Positions 35,150-43,081 of a DNA stretch of 64,000 nucleotides are shown in pieces. The notes under the pieces were generated by a model. The model was not told where the DNA came from, did not search any database, and saw only the letters and a list, made by a program, of their open reading frames with translations. The stretch is taken from the NCBI RefSeq assembly GCF_011752975.1, contig NZ_VWWP01000002.1:310001-374000 (forward strand), read 5' to 3'. The stretch is from Chryseobacterium sp. Tr-659 (GTDB taxonomy: Bacteria; Bacteroidota; Bacteroidia; Flavobacteriales; Weeksellaceae). The translations under genes and the position numbers were made by a program. Numbering within the stretch: the first letter of the stretch is position 1; every line of letters starts with the position of its first letter.

Positions 35150-36580
35150 ATGAAAAAGGCATTCTTTATTTTCTTTCTTTATTTTTCTGTACAGTCTTAT
35201 TCTCAAAACTATACTCCTGCAAAGCTGGATAGTATCACAACGATCTATAAAAACAAAGGAGAATATGAAAAAGTATTTCAGTACAATATTGAAGCGCTCC
35301 GGTATTATAAAGAACATGATAATCCTGAGGGAGAGGCTTTAGCTAATATTAATATTGCCAATGCCCTTTCTACATTTGATGAACACCAGAAAAGCCTTCA
35401 TTATCTGGATGAAGCTAAAAAGAAGCTTAATATCATTAATAATAATGGGCTGAATGCAAGATTGTGTAATGAAATTGCACGAAATTATGCTTTTTTAGGC
35501 CTCTATAATCAGGCTAATATTCAGCTTAATAAATCGATAGAGTATCTTAAGCATGCCCCTGATACAAAAGAGAACAGAAACGCTTTGTTTTTTGTGTACA
35601 TCTGGAAATGGTCAAATTTTGAAGATTTAAAACAGCCGGATTCCGTTATCATGATGCGGAAAAAAGGATTAAAAGATTTTCCCAATGAACCAAAGATCTA
35701 TGTGAGAATTGCGGAACAGTTTTTATCTAAAAAGAAAGAACTGGATTCTGTAGAATATTATCTGAACAAAGCATTTGTATTAGCCCTTAAGAATAACAGC
35801 TCTCTTCATACCTATGGAGCTATTGCAACAAGACGTGGAAACCTGTATACCCTGAAAAAAGATTATCCAAAAGCACTCAAATATTATCAGGAGTCTTTAC
35901 CCATCTATCTAAAAATAAACCGTGGTGCAGATATTATAGATACCTATAAAAAGATTTATCAGACTTATCTTGCTTTACATGATCGCCCAAAAGCGAATGA
36001 ATATTTGGCAAAATATACCCAACTCAATGATAGTATTTATTCCAGAGAAAGAAAAGCTGTGGCTTCTGTTGTTAATAATGTTACGCTTGAACAGGAAAAA
36101 GAGCGAAATAATCTCTATCTAATTATTGCTGTCATTGCCGCTATTGCTGCAACATCTCTTATTGCAGTATTTATGATCAGAAGACATAATAAAACCAAAA
36201 ATAAAGGAAGAGATCAGTTACTTGAAGAACAGAAGAAAGTAATCGGCGAAAAAATAATTGAAACAAATCGACTGAAAAAGAAAGTAGATACTTCTATTAA
36301 TGATTTGGCTAAAATGGCCACATCCAATAACCCTTTTTTCATAAGTAAATTTAAAGAAGTATATCCGGAATTTTATGAAAAACTGACCTCACAATATCCC
36401 GAACTTACCAATCATGATATAAAATTTATTGCTTATATAAGGCTTAACCTGACCAATAAAGAAATCGGACAATGCGGAAATGTAACGCTCAGAGCTGTTG
36501 AAACCAAAAAATACAGGCTTAAAAAGAAACTCGAATTGCCCACTGATATGGACTTGGGAACTTGGGTTTTAGAGTTATAA
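35150..36580 (+). CDS. TPR sensor with C-terminal LuxR-like helix-turn-helix
   Basis: The 476-residue protein has a signal peptide (AFFIFFLYFSVQSYSQ), then tetratricopeptide repeats over about 25-300 (for example NPEGEALANINIANALSTFDEHQKSLHYLDEAKKKL). A single transmembrane helix follows (about 324-342, LIIAVIAAIAATSLIAVFMI), then a coiled coil and a C-terminal HTH (about 420-470: ELTNHDIKFIAYIRLNLTNKEIGQCGNVTLRAVETKKYRLKKKL). This periplasmic-TPR, membrane, cytoplasmic-HTH architecture is frequent in Flavobacteriia and links an outside or envelope signal to transcription. Targets are unknown. Confidence 0.85.
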   Translation: MKKAFFIFFLYFSVQSYSQNYTPAKLDSITTIYKNKGEYEKVFQYNIEALRYYKEHDNPEGEALANINIANALSTFDEHQKSLHYLDEAKKKLNIINNNGLNARLCNEIARNYAFLGLYNQANIQLNKSIEYLKHAPDTKENRNALFFVYIWKWSNFEDLKQPDSVIMMRKKGLKDFPNEPKIYVRIAEQFLSKKKELDSVEYYLNKAFVLALKNNSSLHTYGAIATRRGNLYTLKKDYPKALKYYQESLPIYLKINRGADIIDTYKKIYQTYLALHDRPKANEYLAKYTQLNDSIYSRERKAVASVVNNVTLEQEKERNNLYLIIAVIAAIAATSLIAVFMIRRHNKTKNKGRDQLLEEQKKVIGEKIIETNRLKKKVDTSINDLAKMATSNNPFFISKFKEVYPEFYEKLTSQYPELTNHDIKFIAYIRLNLTNKEIGQCGNVTLRAVETKKYRLKKKLELPTDMDLGTWVLEL

Positions 36581-36588
36581 TGAATAAG

Positions 36589-36618
36589 AAAATGCCTCAG
36601 ACGTATCTAAGGCATTTT
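36589..36618. terminator. Bidirectional terminator between the TPR regulator and beta-lactamase genes
   Basis: AAAATGCCT (36589-36597) pairs with AGGCATTTT (36610-36618) across a 12-base loop in the 46-base gap between two converging genes. Confidence 0.75.
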
Positions 36619-36626
36619 ATGGTAAT

Positions 36627-37799
36627 TTATTGTAGTTTTTCAGATTTTTCTATATAGGATAAGATTTTATAAGCGATATCAATTCTTTCAGCATTAGGAT
36701 AATTTTTATTGGCAAGAATTACGATACCAATTTTTTTTGAAGGAACATACATTACATACGCTCCAAAACCATTGGTAGACCCGGTTTTATTGATCAGTAC
36801 ATCGGATTTCGGTTTTTGATGCGGAAGAATTTCTTTCACAGGATTGGGTTTAAAGGCCATATCCGCAGAATTCCCTTTTTGAAGCTGTTCCAGTGTTACC
36901 GGGTAATTATATTGTTCCCAAATCAGATCCTGAGTCATTTCTGAGGTATTAAAATAGCCCGTATGTGTATTCATTATGGCCGCAGATAATTTGCTGTCAA
37001 TGTTTCCAATTCCCATATTGGCGTCTACAAAAGTAATCATATCCTGTGTGCATGATTTCACTCCATAAGCTTCATTTTCCAAAACTCCGGGATTTACGCG
37101 GATAGGTTCGTCATTTTTACTGTAACCGAATGCATATTGATTCATATTTTCAGCCGGTACTTCATAAAAAGTATTATTTAATCCCATTTTAGCGAAGACA
37201 TTTTGGGTCATTGCTTTATCGAAAGGCTGTTTGAATGTTTTTCCGGCAATAACCCCTAGCAGGCCAATACTTGGATTGGTATACATTCTTTGTGTGCCTG
37301 CCGGATAATCTGGCCTCCATGTATTGTAATAATTAATGAGTTGTTCATTGTTGGTCACCTCATCGGGGAACTGCAATGTAAATCCACCAGCAGTGTGCGT
37401 TCCAAGATTATAAAGTTTGATCTGGTTAAAAGCTGTATTTTTCAGTTCAGGCATATATTTACTTACAGGATCAGATAAGTTAAGGGTTCCGTTCACTTGT
37501 GATAAACTGGCTAAAGTAGCCGTGAATGTTTTGCTTACAGAGCCTAACTCAAATAACGTTTTATTGGTAACTTCTACCTGGTCAGCTTTTGAAGCTAATC
37601 CGTAATTGAAAAATGTATGTTTACCATCTATTGTTATGGCAATACTTAACCCCGGAATTTTGTTTTTATCCATTACAGACTGTACCAATGTATCCATATA
37701 ATGATCAAGATCTGAAACATCCTTTTTTTTCGAAGAATTACAAGCCGACAAAAAAGATAAACACAATACCGCAACAGATATGGTTTTTAAAGTTCGCAT
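36627..37799 (-). CDS. AmpC-like class C beta-lactamase with a lipobox
   Basis: The 390-residue serine hydrolase carries all three class C active-site motifs: SVSK (87-90), YTN in the YxN position (173-175) and KTG (338-340). It has extended AmpC-like blocks such as FELGSVSKTFT, YNLGTHTAGGFTLQFPDEV, PAGTQRMYTNPSIGLLG, ENEAYGVKS and ILANKNYPNAERID. This is much closer to true AmpC than to generic beta-lactamase-fold esterases. Its signal peptide ends in a lipobox (LSAC, lipidated Cys20), so the enzyme is probably tethered to a membrane. Hydrolysis of cephalosporins is expected but not proven. No ampR neighbour is present. Confidence 0.92.
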   Translation of the reverse strand: MRTLKTISVAVLCLSFLSACNSSKKKDVSDLDHYMDTLVQSVMDKNKIPGLSIAITIDGKHTFFNYGLASKADQVEVTNKTLFELGSVSKTFTATLASLSQVNGTLNLSDPVSKYMPELKNTAFNQIKLYNLGTHTAGGFTLQFPDEVTNNEQLINYYNTWRPDYPAGTQRMYTNPSIGLLGVIAGKTFKQPFDKAMTQNVFAKMGLNNTFYEVPAENMNQYAFGYSKNDEPIRVNPGVLENEAYGVKSCTQDMITFVDANMGIGNIDSKLSAAIMNTHTGYFNTSEMTQDLIWEQYNYPVTLEQLQKGNSADMAFKPNPVKEILPHQKPKSDVLINKTGSTNGFGAYVMYVPSKKIGIVILANKNYPNAERIDIAYKILSYIEKSEKLQ

Positions 37800-37900
37800 A
37801 ATTTTAAGGTTTTATAAGTGATTTTTTTACTACAATTTACCAAGAGAAATTTCCGGAAATTTTTTAAGCGAAAGTAAAATAAATTTGCAGTATTATCTCT

Positions 37901-37922
37901 ACTACAATTGCACTACAATGAC
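37901..37922. promoter_or_regulatory. Direct repeat ACTACAA upstream of the beta-lactamase gene
   Basis: ACTACAATTGC (37901-37911) is followed by ACTACAATGAC (37912-37922), an 11-base period, about 100-120 bases before the start codon. On the minus strand this reads TTGTAGT twice, closely resembling the tandem before the PL7 alginate lyase gene. Possible activator or repressor half-sites. Confidence 0.4.
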
Positions 37923-38054
37923 TTATTTGTTTGATAATTAGTTTTTTGTGATTTTATCGAAGGGCTTTTGGAGTAATGGGAAATTTACAGGAAAAAATTA
38001 TCTGAAAGAGTTGTATTCTTAAAAAAGAAGTGATGGTGAATAGGTATACGATAA

Positions 38055-38093
38055 AAAAGAATCGGCTGAACCAAAGGTTCAGCCGATTCTTTT
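38055..38093 (-). terminator. Terminator of the ferredoxin-JAMM operon
   Basis: An 18-base perfect stem (38055-38072 with 38076-38093) has a 3-base loop and A/T flanks. It lies 22 bases after the last gene of the operon. Confidence 0.9.
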
Positions 38094-38114
38094 ATCTAAA
38101 AAACTAAATTGAAT

Positions 38115-38567
38115 TTAGTTTTTTTCAGAGCTGGCATAAATATCTATTATAGTAAGATTTTGATAATCTTTTAATAGATCTTCATTAGATTTGTGTTTCG
38201 CACTGTCTCTTTTAATTCTTTTTTTGAGACCTGGAGTATTTTGGAATAACTTGTTGGTATCACTATCATGTTCCTTAATGAAAAGTGTTATTTTGGCTGA
38301 TTTAGCATTCTTATCGGAATTCCTGATATCATCAATAAACCTTATTGTGATAAAGTTATTGGTTTCCGGTGAACCTCCTCCAAAAGTTACCAGTTGAATA
38401 TCTAATTTTAGATCTTTTAATAGATCTTTAACTTTTTTGCCTGTATAATAATTTTTTTGAGCCTGAAATTTTCCTACGTTTTGCTTTGAGGTTATTTTCT
38501 CCTGGGCATTCATTTTAAAAGAGAAAATTAGAGTAATTAGTAAAATGAAAGTATATATGTTTTTCAT
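38115..38567 (-). CDS. Exported protein of unknown function, third gene of the ferredoxin-JAMM operon
   Basis: The 150-residue protein has a signal peptide (IYTFILLITLIFSFKMNAQ, cleaved near 21). The mature part is lysine-rich, with a central alternating stretch (LDIQLVTFGGG...NNFITIRFID, SAKITLFIKE) suggesting a small alpha/beta or beta fold. It starts 3 bases after the ferredoxin-JAMM gene, so translation is coupled. No family is recognised. It could be a periplasmic partner, an inhibitor or an immunity-type protein for the fusion; this is speculation from position only. Confidence 0.75.
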   Translation of the reverse strand: MKNIYTFILLITLIFSFKMNAQEKITSKQNVGKFQAQKNYYTGKKVKDLLKDLKLDIQLVTFGGGSPETNNFITIRFIDDIRNSDKNAKSAKITLFIKEHDSDTNKLFQNTPGLKKRIKRDSAKHKSNEDLLKDYQNLTIIDIYASSEKN

Positions 38568-38570
38568 GAT

Positions 38571-39512
38571 TTAAGGGCAGCTTGTTTGAGTGTTTTTAAT
38601 TGTTCCATCAGGACCTTTTTTGGTATCAATTTTTACTTTTTTAAAATTTCCTTGTTTATCTCTTTTTAATAATGCCATCCCTGCCTGATATTTATCTAGA
38701 ATATTAGATAATGACATTTCCCAATTTCCATCGAAATCATTCCATTCATCAAATAATGGAGGGGGAAAGTTAGGGGCATGTCCTGGGACCTGTGTATAAG
38801 GATAATTTTGTAGAAATTGATTCATAGCGGCAGGATTGGTTACTACCAGAGCATAAACCGTACCATCAAGATTCATTACATAATACGTAGTATAAGTATT
38901 ATGCCCATTGTAAGCATCGATGAGAGAATATACATCTCCCACTGAGGGGGGAGATTCGTTCGCCGGATGGATATGTATACTCCCAACTGGATTTTCAAAA
39001 TTGTGATTTAAAGTCATATTATTTGGACCTCCATGTTGTATATCGGTAGAAACAATAGCTCCATTTTGGCTTCCGAATACATAACCATGTTCATTTCCAT
39101 CATTAATCCCTCCAATTGCATTGAAAGCACTATTAACAGCATTGGTTTGTGATAATTGAGTAGCATGTAAAGAGGGCTGGGCAGCTTGTGAACAAGGGTC
39201 TTTATCCTGACTATCCTGTCCGGGTTGATTGCCACCACCAATGATCTCCCCACCATTATTGTTTCCTCCTGGATTAGGTTCATCTAGATACGAAAATACA
39301 GAAGTTGGGCATACAGGAATGCAATCACCACAACCGGTACATTTTTCTACATTTATAGATATGGTTACCCCTTTAAGAGATACATATCCGCCTACATCCA
39401 AATACATTGCAGTGTCATCTATAGCTTGTTCCGGACACTCTGGAACGCACATGGTGCATTCTATACAATGTTCACCGCGTACGAGGATCTTTTCACCAAT
39501 AATAAAAGCCAT
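38571..39512 (-). CDS. Ferredoxin-type 2[4Fe-4S] domain fused to a JAMM/JAB metallopeptidase-like domain
   Basis: Residues 10-75 of this 313-residue protein carry two CxxCxxCxxxCP clusters (Cys16, 19, 22, 26 and Cys58, 61, 64, 68), a classical dicluster ferredoxin. A Gly/Asn/Asp-rich linker follows (79-105). Residues about 125-240 contain an exact JAMM pattern: His180-x-His182, seven residues, Ser190, two residues, Asp193, with Glu141 in EHGYVFGS as candidate catalytic acid. Such proteins use zinc to cut amide or isopeptide bonds. No signal peptide is present although both operon partners are exported. The C-terminal part (about 245-313) is unassigned. The fusion is unusual; activity is inferred from motif geometry only. 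Confidence 0.82.
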   Translation of the reverse strand: MAFIIGEKILVRGEHCIECTMCVPECPEQAIDDTAMYLDVGGYVSLKGVTISINVEKCTGCGDCIPVCPTSVFSYLDEPNPGGNNNGGEIIGGGNQPGQDSQDKDPCSQAAQPSLHATQLSQTNAVNSAFNAIGGINDGNEHGYVFGSQNGAIVSTDIQHGGPNNMTLNHNFENPVGSIHIHPANESPPSVGDVYSLIDAYNGHNTYTTYYVMNLDGTVYALVVTNPAAMNQFLQNYPYTQVPGHAPNFPPPLFDEWNDFDGNWEMSLSNILDKYQAGMALLKRDKQGNFKKVKIDTKKGPDGTIKNTQTSCP

Positions 39513-39513
39513 C

Positions 39514-39972
39514 TTAAAATATTATTTCTCTTTTTGTAAAGTTTTCACTAAGCTCACTGTAATGTATATATTGAAACTTAAGTCTTGTAAATGTATTGGG
39601 TAAGCTTATTTGAATAGGTTCCTTGAAAAGGACACATGAAAACTCATCATTCAACTTCATTATTTTTAAATTTTTATTGGTTTTATTAGTCTCACTTATA
39701 GATTCATTTAATGTAATATAGCCCAGGCTTACAAATTCCATAAGGATGAGTTTTCTTTTATCGAATTTTACTGATCTTGATTTTCTTCCTTTAATGTCAG
39801 AACCTTCACTAATTATATAAATCGGCTTGAATCTCTTTTTTAATTGATCATTATTGTTGAACGTATTAATTTCATCATTAAAATTATCTTGTATACAGGA
39901 TAATAAGGTAGTACCTAATCCTGCATATAAAATTCCATGAAAAGATTTTTGAATAAATGTTTTTCTGTTCAT
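39514..39972 (-). CDS. Lipoprotein with Tat-like signal, first gene of the ferredoxin-JAMM operon
   Basis: The 152-residue protein starts NRKTFIQKSF, close to the Tat pattern (R-K instead of R-R, then x-F-I-x-K), and has a lipobox LLSC with Cys26. The mature part is rich in Lys, Asn and Ile, with a C-terminal beta-like stretch. No family is recognised. It ends 1 base before the ferredoxin-JAMM start, indicating strict co-translation. Base composition is more AT-rich than in neighbouring housekeeping genes, which may point to acquisition. Its function is unknown. Confidence 0.7.
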   Translation of the reverse strand: MNRKTFIQKSFHGILYAGLGTTLLSCIQDNFNDEINTFNNNDQLKKRFKPIYIISEGSDIKGRKSRSVKFDKRKLILMEFVSLGYITLNESISETNKTNKNLKIMKLNDEFSCVLFKEPIQISLPNTFTRLKFQYIHYSELSENFTKREIIF

Positions 39973-40124
39973 TCTAATAGTTAAATTTTAGCTTTTGTAA
40001 AAAAAACTTTAGAACTTTCTAGCCTATTGAATATTCTTGTTGAAATCCACATTACCCATACGATTTTGATCTTTCTATAAGATTTTCCAATTAGACAGGG
40101 TGTCCACATCATTTTTTTCCGCGG

Positions 40125-40132
40125 CAAATATA
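40125..40132 (-). promoter_or_regulatory. Possible -7 box of the ferredoxin-JAMM operon
   Basis: The minus strand reads TATATTTG. The implied leader is long (about 145 bases), which either leaves room for regulation or means another promoter is used. Confidence 0.35.
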
Positions 40133-40319
40133 CAATAAATAGCTTTTATTTTTAAAATAAATCACAATTAATGGAGTCCCGAAACCCTTTACAGATCTTG
40201 GTTTAATGATAATTTCCTATGCTTTTTCTAGTGGTAATTTTAAAAAAAATAGAAAAGAAGAACTGATAAATAATTGATTATGATAGACCTGGAATTAATG
40301 AAAAAAGATAAGAAAAAAC

Positions 40320-40345
40320 AAAACCTCCAGAATTTTGGAGGTTTT
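40320..40345 (-). terminator. Terminator after the four-helix membrane protein gene
   Basis: AAAACCTCCA (40320-40329) pairs with TGGAGGTTTT (40336-40345) around a 6-base loop, with A/T flanks on both sides. It closes the minus-strand cluster that begins near 49.9 kb. Confidence 0.8.
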
Positions 40346-40351
40346 TGTTTG

Positions 40352-40813
40352 TTAGGAATTTTCCCAGATTTTCTTTATTTGCTGCATTTTTGTAAGGTAA
40401 AAATACAGCGGGATAAGTTCTAATCTCAGTGTAAAGTTGATATTAGGGACAGTAAAAGGGATAATTGCCATCATAATAAAGCAAATGACAATGCCTATTA
40501 TTGCATCAATGATAGCAGCTTGTGGTGCCCATTTTTGTTCAAACCAAAGTCCGTAGGCCACAATGCCTTTGTAAATAAATAGTAAACATATCAAAAGTCC
40601 TGTCATTGAATAAGGATGATGGGCGCTCATTCCATATATAGATAGGTCGGTGCGGGTGAGAAAAGGGCCTGTTATTAATAAAATAGGGACTATTGCTCCT
40701 CCAATTAAAAAGATCCATAAGAAAATTTTAATCCATACAGGTAATAGATCTCTTCTTCGTGTTATCCTGTTGTTACTGTCAAATTCTTTGAAAGTTGCTG
40801 AACTTTCTTTCAT
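40352..40813 (-). CDS. Four-helix membrane protein, unknown function
   Basis: I take the start at 40813 (MKESSATFKEF, 153 residues). An earlier ATG at 40852 would overlap the ATP-grasp gene and add an unlikely N-terminus. Four hydrophobic helices are visible (WIKIFLWIFLIGGAIVPILLI, MTGLLICLLFIYKGIVAYGLW, AAIIDAIIGIVICFIMMAII, and a last LIPLYFYL). No known family. It is the last gene behind the ATP-grasp cluster, 22 bases after it, and so may be co-transcribed or simply adjacent. Confidence 0.7.
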   Translation of the reverse strand: MKESSATFKEFDSNNRITRRRDLLPVWIKIFLWIFLIGGAIVPILLITGPFLTRTDLSIYGMSAHHPYSMTGLLICLLFIYKGIVAYGLWFEQKWAPQAAIIDAIIGIVICFIMMAIIPFTVPNINFTLRLELIPLYFYLTKMQQIKKIWENS

Positions 40814-40835
40814 GTATATTAGTTTTAAAATTATT

Positions 40836-42014
40836 TTATCCAAAAAAAGCATTTGAACTTCCTATCCAGATAGCATCTTTCTTATTGAAGTCTACATTCA
40901 CCATAGCTGCTTTGGTCATTCTTCCCAGATTCTCCAATAGAATAGGACGTTCATCATTTTCCCGCCAAATATACAACAAACGGATCTCTGCTTTTGAAAA
41001 ATCTCCATTGATATCCTCAAAAATGGGTTCATAGGTTACTTTTCTTTGCAGAATGTAGTTTTCTTTATCTTCAATAGCATCGGTAATTTCTTGGGTTGGA
41101 TTTAAGTTGACACCGCTTCCGGCAAAAGAAAACAAAGGTTTCAGTACAAAATCCTCCAGACTTTCATGATCGGGGAATTGATGAAGAAAATAACTTTTCG
41201 GAACATACTGATGCTTTAATAAAGGAAGAAGGAATTTTGAGATTTTAAAGAACCAGTTCGGATGGGTGATCCATTTCACATCAACCTCTTCACGGAAATC
41301 AAATTCAGTAGTAAGATTGGGAATGTTATCCAGCTCATCAAATATCACACGATTGTAGATTCTTTTGATCTCCGTCATTTGGCCGTTGTTTTCATAATAT
41401 AGCTTTTTCCCCTCTTTTTTTACCTTCGTCAGGCATACTGTTTTTATCCCCAGTAATTTGTCTGTTAAAGCAAAATCAATAGCTGTTTTTTGTTTTTCAG
41501 GGAAAATTTCCAGCAGAATTACATGTTCAGGCTTGTCATCTCCAACAATAAGTTCCTTTAAATGGTTTTTAAAGGTTTCATCAGACATAGGATTTCTGAT
41601 TTCAGAAAGAAAAGGATAGACTTCACAGTAGGTTTCTTCATAAATTCTCTGGAAAGCATATAAAGAAGGGAATGCCTGAAGCTCTATCAGCTGAGGTTCA
41701 ATTTCTCCGGTTTCATTTTTACAGACTCCGAAATCTATGGTGAAAAAATGAGGCTGGTTGGTATCATTGGGAACCCTGCAGTTATCAGGAATGGCTTTCT
41801 GAAGAGTTTCTGCCGGGAGAGCTTTGATCTGGCTGATAATGCTTTCACTGGCATCAATAAGCTTGGATTCAAATTCTTTAGTCAGAAAAATAGGGCTTTC
41901 CGAAATTCTGAAAGTAGGGGCTGTTCCTCCTTTTTCCGCCAGGATATTTTTTAACCGGCTGTATTTGTCTTGTGAAAACTCCTGATTGAACTGTTTTCTG
42001 TATTTTGGGATCAT
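40836..42014 (-). CDS. ATP-grasp-like ligase C
   Basis: The 392-residue protein has a circularly ATP-grasp-like plan: an N-terminal Rossmann-like part and a C-terminal nucleotide-binding part. Visible motifs are the glycine-rich loop FVLKPLFSFAGSGVNL (about 288-303), the ATP-purine strand ENYILQRKVTYEPI, and the acidic/metal part EIRLLYIWRENDERPILLENLGRMTKAA. Such enzymes join an activated carboxylate to an amine. The substrate is unknown. It belongs to the minus-strand cluster with GCS2, an amidotransferase and two further ATP-grasp enzymes. The upstream gap of 200 bases contains a palindromic repeat, so it may have separate regulation. Confidence 0.8.
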   Translation of the reverse strand: MIPKYRKQFNQEFSQDKYSRLKNILAEKGGTAPTFRISESPIFLTKEFESKLIDASESIISQIKALPAETLQKAIPDNCRVPNDTNQPHFFTIDFGVCKNETGEIEPQLIELQAFPSLYAFQRIYEETYCEVYPFLSEIRNPMSDETFKNHLKELIVGDDKPEHVILLEIFPEKQKTAIDFALTDKLLGIKTVCLTKVKKEGKKLYYENNGQMTEIKRIYNRVIFDELDNIPNLTTEFDFREEVDVKWITHPNWFFKISKFLLPLLKHQYVPKSYFLHQFPDHESLEDFVLKPLFSFAGSGVNLNPTQEITDAIEDKENYILQRKVTYEPIFEDINGDFSKAEIRLLYIWRENDERPILLENLGRMTKAAMVNVDFNKKDAIWIGSSNAFFG

Positions 42015-42070
42015 ATTTTTTCTTTTGAGATGGTAAAAAAATCGAGCAGCAATGCCCGATTGTTATATAT

Positions 42071-42220
42071 GGTAAGGGAGCTGGAAGCTGGGAGAGGGAA
42101 GTTCTTAAGCCGCGATTTTAAAATAAAATCAAGACCTAATTAAAATGAAACGTTTACCAGAAGTTTAATTACTGCTGGTAACTTCCAGCCTCATTCTTCC
42201 AGCTTCCTGCTTTTTTAAGC
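42071..42220. repeat. Palindromic intergenic repeat, type B
   Basis: Bases about 42076-42103 (GGGAGCTGGAAGCTGGGAG...GAAGTT) and about 42180-42214 (AACTTCCAGC...CTTCCAGCTTCC) are imperfect inverted copies separated by about 75 bases. They could fold into a long stem. The sequence is purine-rich on one strand and unlike the surrounding AT-rich intergenic DNA. It fills the gap between the amidotransferase and ATP-grasp genes. It looks like a dispersed element. Confidence 0.6.
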
Positions 42221-43048
42221 CAAAGATTCAGCGTTTTTCAAAATGTTTTTTTTTGCAAACCGAAGAAATCTTGGAAGGATCTGATTTCTGGTCAGGATAA
42301 TTTTATCTTCATCATCAATTCTGTCCAGAGTTTCAAGATATTTTTCCATACCGAAATTTTCGATCATGGCTTCTTTATTTTTTTCGTCTTTCAGATTTTC
42401 AATGAGTGATTCAGGGCTGGCTTCCGGGTGAAACTGTGTTCCGAATATTTCATCCGAAAAACGGACTGCCATTACTGCTCTTTCCAGATTGATATGAGGA
42501 CGGAATTTTTCAATCGCCATTACAGTCATTCCTAATTCTTCAAAACGGTCATGATCAGGTTCTATAAACTGGTATGCTCTGGAATCTACCGCATAAAAAG
42601 GATCTTGGAGATTTTTGAATAAAAATTCCTCTCTGCCTTCTTTTGTTTTGTGAACCGGCATTACTCCGAAAGAATATGATTTTCTTTTACAGATATTTCC
42701 AAGTTTCCAGTGAATGCTTGCCAGCTGGAATGAATGACAGATCAGGAAAAGATATTTTTTATCCTCATTGTATTTATTATGTTCAAAAACTGAATCTAAA
42801 AAATTGGCAAACCTGTCTTCCCAAGCCAAACCTTCTCTGTGTGGAGTACCGGGCCCTCCTGAAGAAATAAAAATGTCAAAGTCTCCAATTTCAGGCATTT
42901 CATCTTTGAATCGAACATCAAATGTCTGAATAACCACATTTTCTTCAGAGTTCTGCTGAAATGCTTCGGAAATCTCTTTAATGTTTCTAAAGCCTTGATT
43001 GACATGATTGTTGTTCATGTCCAGCAGAGCAATTCGAATATCTTTCAT
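42215..43048 (-). CDS. Class I glutamine amidotransferase-like protein
   Basis: The 277-residue protein has the nucleophile elbow FLICHSFQLA (Cys104) and the His-Glu pair in GTQFHPEASPE (His207, Glu209), completing the catalytic triad. The oxyanion-loop SSGGPGTPH (62-70) is present. No synthetase domain is attached, so ammonia made from glutamine would be passed to a partner, most simply to one of the ligases of this cluster, or the enzyme could act as a peptidase (gamma-glutamyl hydrolase-like). It starts 33 bases after the GCS2 gene. Cytoplasmic. Confidence 0.88.
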   Translation of the reverse strand: MKDIRIALLDMNNNHVNQGFRNIKEISEAFQQNSEENVVIQTFDVRFKDEMPEIGDFDIFISSGGPGTPHREGLAWEDRFANFLDSVFEHNKYNEDKKYLFLICHSFQLASIHWKLGNICKRKSYSFGVMPVHKTKEGREEFLFKNLQDPFYAVDSRAYQFIEPDHDRFEELGMTVMAIEKFRPHINLERAVMAVRFSDEIFGTQFHPEASPESLIENLKDEKNKEAMIENFGMEKYLETLDRIDDEDKIILTRNQILPRFLRFAKKNILKNAESLA

Positions 43049-43081
43049 TACATCATATTTTTTGTAAAGTTACCAAAAATA

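Larger units (their letters stand above)
37800..38114. other. Noncoding region upstream of the beta-lactamase gene
   Basis: No convincing gene is present in these 315 bases. The left part is the promoter region of the beta-lactamase gene with a tandem ACTACAA repeat (37901-37922); the right part holds an 18-base-stem terminator. The middle is AT-rich with no recognisable structure. Confidence 0.6.
39973..40351. other. AT-rich noncoding region upstream of the ferredoxin-JAMM operon
   Basis: The 379 bases contain no credible gene. A minus-strand -7 box TATATTTG (40125-40132) would give a leader of about 145 bases for the lipoprotein-ferredoxin-JAMM operon; no good -33 is seen. The right end holds the terminator of the membrane-protein gene (40320-40345). 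The remainder shows no recognisable element. Confidence 0.55.

Noticed and set aside
39014..39283. 89-codon frame on the same strand inside the ferredoxin-JAMM gene
   Set aside because: A shifted frame of a gene with clear Fe-S and JAMM motifs; no sign of programmed frameshifting.
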